Shown: positions 17,379 through 25,810, numbered from the stretch's first letter. The stretch: 64,000 nt of DNA from DAXETY01 sp051155755 (GCA_051155755.1 DAXETY010000059.1:1-64000); one strand, 5' to 3'. Numbers and translations are program-made. The notes: generated by a model from the letters alone, not told the origin.

Positions 17379-17954
17379 TCACACCCATCCTTTGAAGGCA
17401 AAGAACGTCAGGGACAAAATCCCGGCGGTGACCAGCGCGATGGAAGTGTCCTGCAGCGGCCGGGGGACCCGGGCCAGCAGAATTTTTTCGCGCACGCCGG
17501 CGAACAGAATCAGGGCCAGACCGAATCCGACTGCGTAGGCCAGCGAGGCCACCAGTGCCTGCAGGAAGGTGTATTCCTCGTTGACGTTGATCAGGCATAC
17601 GCCCATCACCGCGCAGTTGGTGGTGATCAGGGGCAGGAAAATACCCAGCCCGGCGTACAGCGCGGGGATGCTTTTTTTGAGGAACATTTCGACGAACTGC
17701 ACCAGGGAGGCGATGACCAGAATGAAGGCCACGGTGCGCATGAACTCCAGGCCGTACTTGGCCAGGATGAAAGTGTTGACCACCCAGGTGATCACACCGG
17801 CCATCACGAGTACGAACACCACCGCGAAGGCCATGCCCAAAGCGGTTTCCATTTTCTTGGAGGTGCCCAGAAACGGGCAGTTTCCCAGATATTGGGCCAG
17901 CAGGATGTTGTTGATCAGGATGCAGCTGATCGCCAGAACAATATAGTCACCCAT
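17379..17954 (-). CDS. rnfA: Rnf complex subunit RnfA
   Basis: 191 aa integral membrane protein with about six helices, the family's normal length. RnfA pairs with RnfE in the membrane core of the ion-pumping ferredoxin-linked oxidoreductase. The conserved cysteines that help hold the intramembrane iron-sulfur centre are visible in YLGNCPFLG and ITTNCAVMGVCL. The start ATG lies 12 bases after the rnfE stop, consistent with co-transcription. Confidence 0.95.
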   Translation of the reverse strand: MGDYIVLAISCILINNILLAQYLGNCPFLGTSKKMETALGMAFAVVFVLVMAGVITWVVNTFILAKYGLEFMRTVAFILVIASLVQFVEMFLKKSIPALYAGLGIFLPLITTNCAVMGVCLINVNEEYTFLQALVASLAYAVGFGLALILFAGVREKILLARVPRPLQDTSIALVTAGILSLTFFAFKGWV

Positions 17955-17966
17955 GGATCCTCTCCT

Positions 17967-18572
17967 CTACTTCTTGCCCAAAAGATTCATGACCGCCAGC
18001 ATCAAACCCAGTGCCACAAAGGCGCCCGGGGCTTCGACCATGAAGGAGAACGGTTGATAGGCGTCTCCAAAGATCTGAATCGGCTTTTCCCAGATCGTCA
18101 GATAACCGGTACCGATCAATTCGCGCACGGCACCCAGCGCGGCCAGGGCCAGGGTGAACCCGATCCCGATGCCGAGGCCGTCCAGGGCCGAACGCACCAG
18201 GTTGTTTTTGGAAGCGAAGGCTTCGGCCCGCCCCAGCACGATGCAGTTGACCACGATCAGGGGGATGAAGATTCCCAGCTTCAAAAAGAGCGGATAGGCA
18301 AAGGCCTGCATCACCAGCTCGACCACGGTGACGAAGGTGGCGATGATAATGATGAAGCAGGCGATGCGGACTTTGGAGGGGATCGCCTTGCGCAGCAGCG
18401 ACACCAGGATGTTCGAACAGAGCAAAACGAACGTGGTGGCGATACCCATCCCGATGCCGTTTTCCACGGTTTTGGTGACCGCCAGAACCGGGCACAGCCC
18501 CAATACCAGGCGAAACGGCGGGATTTCGTCCCAGAGTCCCTTGGTAAATTCCTGAACCAGTGTTTTCGCCAT
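17967..18572 (-). CDS. rnfE: Rnf complex subunit RnfE
   Basis: 201 aa, about six membrane helices, homologous to RnfA and NqrD. The conserved cysteines appear in LVLGLCPVLAVTKTVENG and LIVVNCIVLGRAEAFAS, which match the RnfA partner motifs around the membrane iron-sulfur site. It lies between rnfG and rnfA with gaps of 12-17 bases. Confidence 0.95.
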   Translation of the reverse strand: MAKTLVQEFTKGLWDEIPPFRLVLGLCPVLAVTKTVENGIGMGIATTFVLLCSNILVSLLRKAIPSKVRIACFIIIIATFVTVVELVMQAFAYPLFLKLGIFIPLIVVNCIVLGRAEAFASKNNLVRSALDGLGIGIGFTLALAALGAVRELIGTGYLTIWEKPIQIFGDAYQPFSFMVEAPGAFVALGLMLAVMNLLGKK

Positions 18573-18589
18573 CGTTAATCCCCCGTCGT

Positions 18590-19183
18590 CTACTTGGAAA
18601 ACGTATTCAGTTTTTCTTGAATCTGGGGTTTTAGTTCCTGAAAGATCCGGGCCGCCTGGGTCACGGCCCCGGCAACCCCCCGGCTGGTGATCGTCGCGCC
18701 CGACAGGGCGTCGACCTGTCCGCCTTCGGTTTTGACCTTGAACTGGTCTTTGATCGGCATGCCCCGGAACTGGGCGGCAAAGGATGGATCGGTCTTGGCC
18801 AGTGCCCCGATGCCCGGGGTTTCACTATGGGTGGTTACCCCGATACCCACCAGTTGTGCCTGTTCCACGTTGACGCCCACCATGACGCCGATGTCGCCGC
18901 CGAATCCTTTGCCGGTGGCTTCAAAGGCGACTGCCTGGGGCTGGCCGTCGAACACGCCCACGAAAAAGCTTCGTTCGATATCGCCGTCCTGAATCTTGAA
19001 GCGGTCGTTGATGGGGTCGTTGGAGGAGCCCTCCATGATGGAACGGATGGCCGGCCCTTTGACGAATACCAGCTGCTGGTATTCGATCTTCTCCTGGGTG
19101 TTGTCCTTGATGTAGGCCAGCAGCCCGCCGGACACACAGGCCAGAATGGTGAGCACCACGACCATTTGAATCATTTCTCGCAT
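18590..19183 (-). CDS. rnfG: Rnf complex subunit RnfG (covalent FMN)
   Basis: 197 aa. One N-terminal membrane helix (about 5-26) anchors a periplasmic FMN-binding domain. The covalent FMN motif is intact: ALSGATITS, with Thr164 the expected phosphoester-linked residue. The upstream GIGVTTHSETPGIGALAK also matches the family. Attachment of FMN needs the transferase ApbE, which is not encoded in this window. The start directly abuts the rnfD stop. Confidence 0.95.
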   Translation of the reverse strand: MREMIQMVVVLTILACVSGGLLAYIKDNTQEKIEYQQLVFVKGPAIRSIMEGSSNDPINDRFKIQDGDIERSFFVGVFDGQPQAVAFEATGKGFGGDIGVMVGVNVEQAQLVGIGVTTHSETPGIGALAKTDPSFAAQFRGMPIKDQFKVKTEGGQVDALSGATITSRGVAGAVTQAARIFQELKPQIQEKLNTFSK

Positions 19184-19184
19184 C

Positions 19185-20144
19185 TTATACCACCTTTCCT
19201 ACGGCTTTGGGCCGGATCTTGTCGATCAGCGGATTGATCAGGTTGATGACCAGGATGGCATAGATCACACCGTCGGTGTAGGCGCCGATATTGCGAATCA
19301 ATACCGTCAGCACCCCGCCGGTGGCTCCGTAAATGAGCATCGGAACGAAATTGACTGGTGAAGAGGCGTCCTCCGGCGCCAGGAAAAAAGCGCCGATGAG
19401 GGTGTAGCCGACCAGCAGGTGGACCAGCGGCCCGGCGTAGGTTTCCGGGCTGGCCATGTGAAACAGCAGGGCCGTGACGAACACCCCGGCCAGAAAGGAT
19501 AGTGGAATCTCCCAGCGTACGAAGCCGCGCAGGATCAGGTAAATCCCGCCGGCAATCAATCCCAGACCGAAGGTGGTGCCGACCCCGCCGACCTGTCGGC
19601 CCAACAGCAGGTCCAGGTAGGACACGTGATCCAGGGCCCCGGGGCCCCAGTATTTGATGGCCAGGGGCGGAAAGACCGTGTAAAAGGAGAAGTCGTAGTT
19701 GACCAGCATGGCGTCGAAGTCCAGCAGGTGCGGCCAGGAGATTGACAGAATGGCCGTGGCCAGCACCACCGGGTGAAAGGCATTGGCGCCGATTCCGCCG
19801 AAGATGTGCTTGCCGATCACCACCACGACAAAGGTTCCCACCAGCACCGCCCACCATGGAAAAGTTGCCGGCACGAGCATGGCGAAGATCAGGCCCAACA
19901 GGGCGGCATTGCCGTCGGCGATGGTGATGGGCCGCTTGGCAACGACATTGAAAGCCAGTTCCCAGAAGATCGCCATGGAGACCGACAGGGTCACCACCGC
20001 CAGGGCGCCGATGCCGTAATGGGAAAGACCGATGATCACGGCCGGCAGCGCGGCCAAAATCCAGTGATAGCTGCGTTCCGACACGCTGCTGCCGTAGTGC
20101 CAGAAGGGGGCGTGGGAAACGATGAACTTTTTCTTGCTATTCAT
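19185..20144 (-). CDS. rnfD: Rnf complex subunit RnfD, FMN-attachment motif not seen
   Basis: 319 aa multi-helix membrane protein. Family features are clear: RPITIADGNAALLGLIFAML and GKHIFGGIGANAFHPVVLA. RnfD and NqrB normally bind FMN covalently on the Thr of an (S/T)xAT motif that follows a conserved DA. Here residues 144-163 read DAMLVNYDFSFYTVFPPLAI and no SGAT/TxAT is present there. The frame is uninterrupted and the length normal, so this looks like divergence rather than a sequencing fault. It overlaps rnfC by 8 bases. Confidence 0.9.
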   Translation of the reverse strand: MNSKKKFIVSHAPFWHYGSSVSERSYHWILAALPAVIIGLSHYGIGALAVVTLSVSMAIFWELAFNVVAKRPITIADGNAALLGLIFAMLVPATFPWWAVLVGTFVVVVIGKHIFGGIGANAFHPVVLATAILSISWPHLLDFDAMLVNYDFSFYTVFPPLAIKYWGPGALDHVSYLDLLLGRQVGGVGTTFGLGLIAGGIYLILRGFVRWEIPLSFLAGVFVTALLFHMASPETYAGPLVHLLVGYTLIGAFFLAPEDASSPVNFVPMLIYGATGGVLTVLIRNIGAYTDGVIYAILVINLINPLIDKIRPKAVGKVV

Positions 20145-21432
20145 TGGCCTCCTCCGCTGATTTCAGCCGTTCCAGTTCGTATTTGGCCAACCGGATGTAT
20201 TGGAAGATGGGAATTTTGGACGGACAGACGAAGCTGCACAGCCCGCATTCAATGCAGGAATAAAGGTCGTACTGGTCGGCCCCGTCTTCGTAGCGGCCGG
20301 CCTCCAGAAAGCGCACCAGCATATTGATCGGGATGAACACCGGGCAGATGCGATTGCAGTCGCCGCAGTTGATGCAGGGATAGTCGGAGACATACGGAAT
20401 GTCGCCGCTGGCCTGGACCATCAGCGCACTGGTTTCGGCGGTGACCGGATGGTCTTCGGAAAAAATCGCCGAGCCGGTCATGGGTCCGCCCACGACGATG
20501 CGGTCCCGGTCTTCCAGTTGAATGTTCAGTCGGTCGAAAACCTCACCGATGGGTGTGCCGATCACCGCCGAAACCATTTTCCACTTGCCGGCTTTGTCGA
20601 CCACCGTGACGAGTTTGCGAACCGGATAGGCACCCGTCTGGTAGGCCTGCCCCAGGGCGGCGGTGGCTTCGGCGGTTACGAAGCAGACGCCGAGGTCTTC
20701 GGGGGTGCGGCCGGCCGGGACCACCCGGCCGAGGACATCTTTCATGATCATGGCCGGAAAGGCGGACGGATACACCGTGCTGACGTTTTTGATCTCGGCG
20801 CCGATGTGTCCGTAGCCCTGCACCAGTTCGCCGGGAACGGCCACGATGATCTTCTCGATGCCGGTGATTTGTTTCAGCACGCCGATGCCGGCCTGCAGTG
20901 CCTCGATCTGGTTGCGGACGACATACTGATTGGTGGCCACCAGCAGATCGGTGTCTCCGCCGTAGATGACGATGGTTTGAAAGCTGCGTTCGGGGTCCTG
21001 TAATTGCCGCAGCGGCGGGGCTCCGGGTACGCAGGCCAGGTAATCGGCCGCAGTGTCCAGCGAGGGCAGTTTGGATGCCCCGGCAAAGCTTTCTTCAATC
21101 TGCGCGGTACCATCGCCGTCGCCTTCTGCGGCAATGGTGACGGCAGTGTACACCCGGCCGAAGTCTCCTTCGTAGGCACTTACATCGGCGATGGTGCCGT
21201 CGACGGAGGCGACCGCGTAGGCATTGCTTTCGGAAGAAACGCCCAGTTTCTGGCCGGCTTTGACCGTGTCGCCTTTTTTCAGCATCCCGGTATCCCTGTG
21301 TTCGAAGGCTTCTTCGATCAGCAGGGTGGCTCTGGACGGCAGGGAAATCTCTTCGGGTTCCGGCAGTGCGCCGGTGAGGGTTTGGTACTCGAAACGCGGT
21401 GTGGTCAGACCGATAAACGATTTTCGTATCAT
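20137..21432 (-). CDS. rnfC: Rnf complex subunit RnfC, NADH-site motifs missing
   Basis: 431 aa soluble subunit. The barrel-sandwich region (about 30-100) has LKKGDTVKAGQKLG. Two 4Fe-4S motifs are intact near the C-terminus (C353/356/359/363 in CINCGDCNRICP; C393/396/399/403 in CIECGLCSFVCP). In NADH-using RnfC/NqrF-like Nuo51 folds the segment after the sandwich domain has a GGAGFP loop and an NGAECEPY motif; here the aligned segments read CVPGAPPLRQ (134-143) and YGGDTDLLVATNQ (157-169). The NADH/FMN site is therefore probably lost. It is the second gene of the operon, 81 bases after the cytochrome gene. Confidence 0.9.
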   Translation of the reverse strand: MIRKSFIGLTTPRFEYQTLTGALPEPEEISLPSRATLLIEEAFEHRDTGMLKKGDTVKAGQKLGVSSESNAYAVASVDGTIADVSAYEGDFGRVYTAVTIAAEGDGDGTAQIEESFAGASKLPSLDTAADYLACVPGAPPLRQLQDPERSFQTIVIYGGDTDLLVATNQYVVRNQIEALQAGIGVLKQITGIEKIIVAVPGELVQGYGHIGAEIKNVSTVYPSAFPAMIMKDVLGRVVPAGRTPEDLGVCFVTAEATAALGQAYQTGAYPVRKLVTVVDKAGKWKMVSAVIGTPIGEVFDRLNIQLEDRDRIVVGGPMTGSAIFSEDHPVTAETSALMVQASGDIPYVSDYPCINCGDCNRICPVFIPINMLVRFLEAGRYEDGADQYDLYSCIECGLCSFVCPSKIPIFQYIRLAKYELERLKSAEEANE

Positions 21433-21513
21433 GTTCTGCGCCCTTTTTTCATCTTATCGTAGCTTTCGACAGAGATGCCGATTTCAAGACGACCGCATCA
21501 CCCGCCTCCAATG

Positions 21514-21954
21514 CTAGAGGACGTGGCAGGAGTTGCAGTCCACCGGGCCTGCACCGACCGCATTGTGGCAATCGACGCACTGGACGTGGAACGCATCGGC
21601 CCGCTTGAGCATGTCCACGGCGTCCATGATGTCTTCGTCGTGGCATTCGATGCAGGTTTCGACAGCCAGTTCCCGGTTTTCCGGCAGGGTGTGGCAGTCC
21701 CCGCAGGCTCTCAAGGCCATTTCGTCTTCGGGGGGATGGTGATGGCAGTCGTAGCAGGAGACCGCGTAGCCGGTGGGTGCATAGTGGGTTTTGTGGTCGA
21801 AAAGGACCTTGCCGGCCGCGGTCTGGTACATGATGCGGATCGGGTCGTCCGGTGGTTTGGCTGAAAAGGCTGTAATGGCGTAGCTGAATATCCCGACAAC
21901 AAAGAGCAAAATCGCCAGACCGTAGACCAGCTTCAATTCTCTGTGAGAATTCAT
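21514..21954 (-). CDS. Membrane-anchored pentahaem cytochrome c at head of Rnf operon
   Basis: 146 aa. An N-terminal hydrophobic helix (about 10-30) serves as anchor or signal. Five CxxCH haem-binding motifs lie at residues 67-71, 84-88, 101-105, 126-130 and 140-144, and FDHKTHY resembles the start of class III (cytochrome c3/c7) domains. The protein would face the periplasm. Its place directly before rnfCDGEAB recalls the multihaem cytochrome genes before rnf in Methanosarcina acetivorans and Desulfovibrio, where the cytochrome takes part in electron transfer with the complex. Redox partners here are unknown. Confidence 0.92.
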   Translation of the reverse strand: MNSHRELKLVYGLAILLFVVGIFSYAITAFSAKPPDDPIRIMYQTAAGKVLFDHKTHYAPTGYAVSCYDCHHHPPEDEMALRACGDCHTLPENRELAVETCIECHDEDIMDAVDMLKRADAFHVQCVDCHNAVGAGPVDCNSCHVL

Positions 21955-22263
21955 ACGCGATACATCCTTTCCGCTGCGGTGAGAATGGGTTGGCGTTGTA
22001 TCCCTTCAAGAACCGGTGCGTATCCCGGGGCCTTCCGAATCCGCCGCCGTCCGCAAGCAGGTTCGGCGACCTTCTGCGGCAACGGGGCAAAACTCCGGCC
22101 AAAAACAGCGCCTTAAAAAGGCGCTTTTGAAAATACACTTCTGTTTTTAATTTTACGAGTGGGGCGCAAAACGACATGAATCGCCTACCACAATGACCGG
22201 CGGCTTTCAAGTCCTTTTTTGATTGGTGGTACGGGGGGATTTATTAAATAATATCAGAGGAAT
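21955..22263. other. Intergenic region upstream of the Rnf operon
   Basis: 309 bases between the radical SAM stop and the cytochrome start, both on the - strand. It holds a terminator-like hairpin (22101-22126) and must also hold the Rnf operon promoter, which I could not place. No open frame of note. Confidence 0.6.
22101..22126 (-). terminator. Probable terminator after the radical SAM gene
   Basis: Read on the - strand, AGCGCC and GGCGCT pair around a TTTTTAA loop and are followed by G and five T. The stem is short (6 bp), so it may be weak. Confidence 0.55.
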
Positions 22264-24048
22264 TCATGTGTTGCAAACCCCGCAGGCGCGGCAATTGCGG
22301 TCCATCGGGCAGGGCGGCGTCGTGCGTCCGGCCAGGGCCTTGCGGTATTCCTTCTGCAGGAAGGATTTTGCGACGCCGTGGTCGATGAAATCCCAGGGGA
22401 GCCGTTCTTCGGGCGAACGGGCTCTCAGTACATAGAAGTCCGGATTTACATGCGTTTCTTTAAAAGTTCTGGGCCAGTTCCAGTCATTGGACTGGGCCAG
22501 CTGCAGAATTTCGGCCACACGGCGGTCTCCCCGGGACAGCAGGGCCTGCAAATAGGCCCAGCGGGGGACATCGGCATGGACCCGCACATTGGCGGTTTTT
22601 TTCAAGCCTTCGCGTACAAGGCGCAATTTCTGCTTGAGTTGTGCGCCGTCGTCCATGGCGACCCATTGAAAAGGAGTGACCGGCTTGGGAACGAAGCAGT
22701 TCAGGCTCAGGGTGATCTCGCCGATGCTGCGGCGACTGCGGCTGACCCGCAAAAAGGTGTGCTTGATGCGCTTGCAGAGCTCGACGATGGCCTGCACATC
22801 CGCTTCGGTTTCGGTGGGAAGCCCCACCATGAAATACAGCTTCAGGTTTGGAATGCCTTCGGCCACCAGAATTTCGACAGCCCGCAGGATGGTTGCTTCG
22901 TCAATGCCCTTGTTGATGACCCGGCGCAGTCGCTCGGAGCCGGCATCCGGTGCGATGGTGGCGGTCTTGACCCGGCTGCGCCGCATTACCTCCAGCAGAG
23001 GCGCGTCCAGCGCATCGGCCCGCAGGGAGGAGAAAGACAAGCGCGCTTGCCGTTCCAGCGCCTGGCTGCAAAGTTCTCCAATGGCCGGCAGGTCCGATAC
23101 CGCCGCGCCCACCAGGCCGATGCGATCGGTGGTTTCCAGGCCCTGCAGCATGCAGGCCTGCAGCAGGGACAGCGGGCGGAAGCGCGGCGGGCGGTAAATG
23201 AATCCGGCGCTGCAGAAACGGCAGCCGTGGGGACATCCACGACCGACTTCGATGAGAAAGGTACGGTCGAAGGTCGTATAAGGAGTTACGACGGTGCTGC
23301 AGGTGGAGACCGCTTCCAGGTTTTCCAGGTAGGTTCGCTGCACCGTGGCCGGGACATCGTCGGTGGGCTGAAAATCGCTCAGGGTGCCGTCGGTGCAATA
23401 TTCGGGACGGTAAAAAATCGGCACGTAAGTGCCGGGCACCCGGCGGGCACAGGTGCGCAGCAGGTCTTTGCGCTCGGTGCCGGCGCGCGGACCGAATTCG
23501 GCCACGGCCGCGAAAAACGCCGACAACATGGTTTCGGCTTCGCCCAGCAGGAATGCATCGAAAAACGGCGCCAGCGGTTCGGGATTCAGCATGCAGGCAA
23601 CCCCTCCTGCAATGACCAGGGGGTGTTCGGCCTCGCGGGCGACCGCTTGCAGGGGGATGCCTGCCTGCTGAAGAAGGGTCAGAACATTGGGATAGTCGTT
23701 TTCGAAGGATATTGAAAAAGCGACCACATCGAAAGACCGCAGGGGTGCGGCGGACTCGATGCTCTGCGGTTTTTGCCCGGAATGTTCGGGCAGAAACACA
23801 CGCTCGCAGGAAACGTCCTCGATACGGTTGAGCAGTCGATATACGGTCTGATAACCGAGATTGGACATGGCCGGGGCGTATTGATTCGGATACACCAGTG
23901 CAACTCGAATGGCTGCCCCGCGTTTGCGAATGGTTCCAATCTCCGCATTCAGAAGATCTCCTGCCGATTTTTTTAATTTCCGGCCCATTTCCTTGCGATC
24001 CACGCGCCCATCCGTCAGTGGGGGCAACCGGGTGTCTGCGATGATCAC
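22264..24048 (-). CDS. B12-binding-like radical SAM protein (TIGR03960-like)
   Basis: 594 aa, GTG start. The N-terminal part (about 45-200) resembles a cobalamin-binding Rossmann region (RVALVYPNQYAPAMSNLGYQ). The radical SAM core carries the cluster motif CPHGCRFCSAG, and PDAGSERLRRVINKG is typical of the barrel. The C-terminus ends with a Cys-rich group (CPMDRNCRACGVC), which could bind another metal cluster. The closest family I recognise is the uncharacterised radical SAM group often found beside a DUF2344 protein or near cell-division or tRNA/ribosome genes; no substrate is known. It lies 65 bases downstream of ftsZ and may be read from the dcw transcript. Confidence 0.85.
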   Translation of the reverse strand: MIIADTRLPPLTDGRVDRKEMGRKLKKSAGDLLNAEIGTIRKRGAAIRVALVYPNQYAPAMSNLGYQTVYRLLNRIEDVSCERVFLPEHSGQKPQSIESAAPLRSFDVVAFSISFENDYPNVLTLLQQAGIPLQAVAREAEHPLVIAGGVACMLNPEPLAPFFDAFLLGEAETMLSAFFAAVAEFGPRAGTERKDLLRTCARRVPGTYVPIFYRPEYCTDGTLSDFQPTDDVPATVQRTYLENLEAVSTCSTVVTPYTTFDRTFLIEVGRGCPHGCRFCSAGFIYRPPRFRPLSLLQACMLQGLETTDRIGLVGAAVSDLPAIGELCSQALERQARLSFSSLRADALDAPLLEVMRRSRVKTATIAPDAGSERLRRVINKGIDEATILRAVEILVAEGIPNLKLYFMVGLPTETEADVQAIVELCKRIKHTFLRVSRSRRSIGEITLSLNCFVPKPVTPFQWVAMDDGAQLKQKLRLVREGLKKTANVRVHADVPRWAYLQALLSRGDRRVAEILQLAQSNDWNWPRTFKETHVNPDFYVLRARSPEERLPWDFIDHGVAKSFLQKEYRKALAGRTTPPCPMDRNCRACGVCNT

Positions 24049-24113
24049 TTAAAATAGGACCATCCATGCATCCCCGCAACGGCGGTGTCGAGGGATCGCT
24101 GAAGCCGATGTTT

Positions 24114-25313
24114 TCAGTCGGCTTTTTTGCGCAGAAACGTCGGCACGTCCAGGTCGCTGTTGTCCAGGACGATCCCGCGGTAGCCGCGATAGGTGGCCCC
24201 GCCGCTTTCCCCGACGGCCTCCTGCCGGCGGATAAAGGTCGGTTTGTCCAGGTGGTTGGCCTGCTGGAGGTCGGCCGGCGTCAGATCGCGCACTTTGCCG
24301 CGGGTCGGCGAAAGATCCCGGGTGCCGACCCGCCGCGCCCGCGGTTTTTCTTCGACCCTGCCGTTGCCGATCCCGGTGGCGATCAGGGTCACCCGCATTT
24401 CGTCGCCGAGGCTGTCATCCACGACGGTTCCCCAGATGATCTCGGCGTCTTCTCCGACCTCGTTGTAAATTCGATCGGATGCCTCGGTCATTTCCTCCAT
24501 GGTCAGGTCACTGGTGCTGGTGATGTTCATCAGCACCCCCTTGGCCCCGTTAATGGAAATGTCTTCCAGCAGCGGGTGGGAAATGGCACGCTCGGCGGCG
24601 ATAACGGCGCGATTCTCGCCGCTGGCGCTGCCGATGCCCATAATGGCCATGCCGGCCTTGGACATGGTGGTTTTCACGTCCGCAAAGTCCAGGTTGACCA
24701 GACCGGGCATCATGATCAGGTCGGTGATGCCCTTGACCGAGTGCAGCAGCACTTCGTCGGCGCGGCGGAACATTTCCAGCATGGTGGCATTTTTCGAGGC
24801 CACGCCCCGCAACCGGTCGTTGGGGATCGTGATGGCCGTGTCGGCGACCTGCTTGAGGATTTCCAGGCCCTCGTCGGCCTGGCGCATGCGCTTGCGGCCT
24901 TCGAAGGAGAATGGTCGCGAAACCACGGCCACGGTCAACGCGCCGAGGTCCTTGCAGATTTCCGCAATCACCGGGGCGGCGCCGGTTCCGGTGCCGCCGC
25001 CCAGGCCGGCGGTGATAAAGACCATGTGGCTGTCTTTGAGGGCATCGCGGATGGTCTCCTCGCTTTCGATGGCCGCCTGGCGACCGACATCGGGATTGGC
25101 ACCGGCCCCCAGACCCTCGGTGAGTTTTTCGCCGAGCTGGATTTTTACCGGTGCGTTGGAGGTTTCCAGTGCCTGGGCATCGGTATTGGCGGCAATGAAT
25201 TTCACACCCTGCAGCTTGGACGCGATCATGTTGTTGATCGCGTTGCCGCCGGCGCCGCCGACGCCGATGACCTTGATCTTTGCTGATTTTTCATTGTCAA
25301 CGTAGGTAAACAT
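24114..25313 (-). CDS. ftsZ: Cell division protein FtsZ
   Basis: 399 aa tubulin-like GTPase that forms the division ring. GTP-binding motifs are GVGGAGGNAINNM near the N-terminus and the signature loop GLGGGTGTGAAP. The synergy loop follows (NLDFADVKTTM). A variable linker ends in the conserved tail DLDVPTFLRKK, which binds FtsA and other partners. It lies last in the dcw series but 497 bases after ftsA, a gap filled with inverted repeats, so it may have its own expression control. Confidence 0.98.
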   Translation of the reverse strand: MFTYVDNEKSAKIKVIGVGGAGGNAINNMIASKLQGVKFIAANTDAQALETSNAPVKIQLGEKLTEGLGAGANPDVGRQAAIESEETIRDALKDSHMVFITAGLGGGTGTGAAPVIAEICKDLGALTVAVVSRPFSFEGRKRMRQADEGLEILKQVADTAITIPNDRLRGVASKNATMLEMFRRADEVLLHSVKGITDLIMMPGLVNLDFADVKTTMSKAGMAIMGIGSASGENRAVIAAERAISHPLLEDISINGAKGVLMNITSTSDLTMEEMTEASDRIYNEVGEDAEIIWGTVVDDSLGDEMRVTLIATGIGNGRVEEKPRARRVGTRDLSPTRGKVRDLTPADLQQANHLDKPTFIRRQEAVGESGGATYRGYRGIVLDNSDLDVPTFLRKKAD

Positions 25314-25355
25314 GATTCACCCCCTGATCTTTTTGGTGCCCGGCCGGAAATGGCC

Positions 25356-25457
25356 TTTTTCCCGCTGGACTGCGTTCTCCGCGGGGTTCGCGCCTGCGGC
25401 GTACTACTTGTACGCCGCAGGCGGAACCCCTTGTGCGGCCTTGTCCAACGGCAAAAA
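25356..25457. repeat. Large imperfect inverted repeat (hairpin) upstream of ftsZ
   Basis: The core is a perfect 13-bp stem, GCCTGCGGCGTAC (25392-25404) and GTACGCCGCAGGC (25410-25422), with loop TACTT. It extends through GGGGTTC (25383-25389) and GAACCCC (25424-25430), and an outer 15-bp arm (25356-25370 with 25443-25457) pairs with two mismatches. The size suggests a small non-autonomous repeat element or a strong RNA hairpin. Confidence 0.75.
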
Positions 25458-25647
25458 TTCTCATTTCCAGCTCGGACCCCTGGTCATGTGTTCGCCATCG
25501 GTTGGAGAAATACAATTTTTATTATTATTTTCAGTAACTTGAATCTATAGTAAAAAACCATTCTTAAATGGACGATGATTTGAATCTCCCGTGTCTGTCG
25601 GTATCGATTTCTCCGCAGTCTTTCGGCCGGAAGCGGGTTGCATCGAT

Positions 25648-25800
25648 TCTGCGTGCTGGATGCCGGATTCCGGCGTTTTCGGCCGATGCCGGTTGCCCGG
25701 CGTCGGGTTGATGGTGGATGTATGTCGAATCTGCATTCCTTGATCTGCCAGGTTACTTCGAAGCCCGTTCGGGCCGGGATCCGGCATCCAGCATTCAGAA
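25648..25800. repeat. Inverted-repeat element between ftsA and ftsZ
   Basis: Arms of about 24 bases (25648-25671 and 25777-25800), sharing TGCTGGATGCCGGA and its complement with a few mismatches, flank about 105 bases of unique sequence. The design is that of a miniature inverted-repeat element. No target duplication is obvious. Confidence 0.6.
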
Positions 25801-25810
25801 TATCCCTGGC

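Larger units (their letters stand above)
25314..25810. other. ftsA-ftsZ intergenic region with inverted-repeat elements
   Basis: 497 bases without a supported gene, unusually long for this position. It contains two separate inverted-repeat structures (25356-25457 and 25648-25800) and an AT-rich stretch between them (about 25505-25570) that could hold an ftsZ promoter. Short open frames here translate the repeats and look non-coding. Confidence 0.75.
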
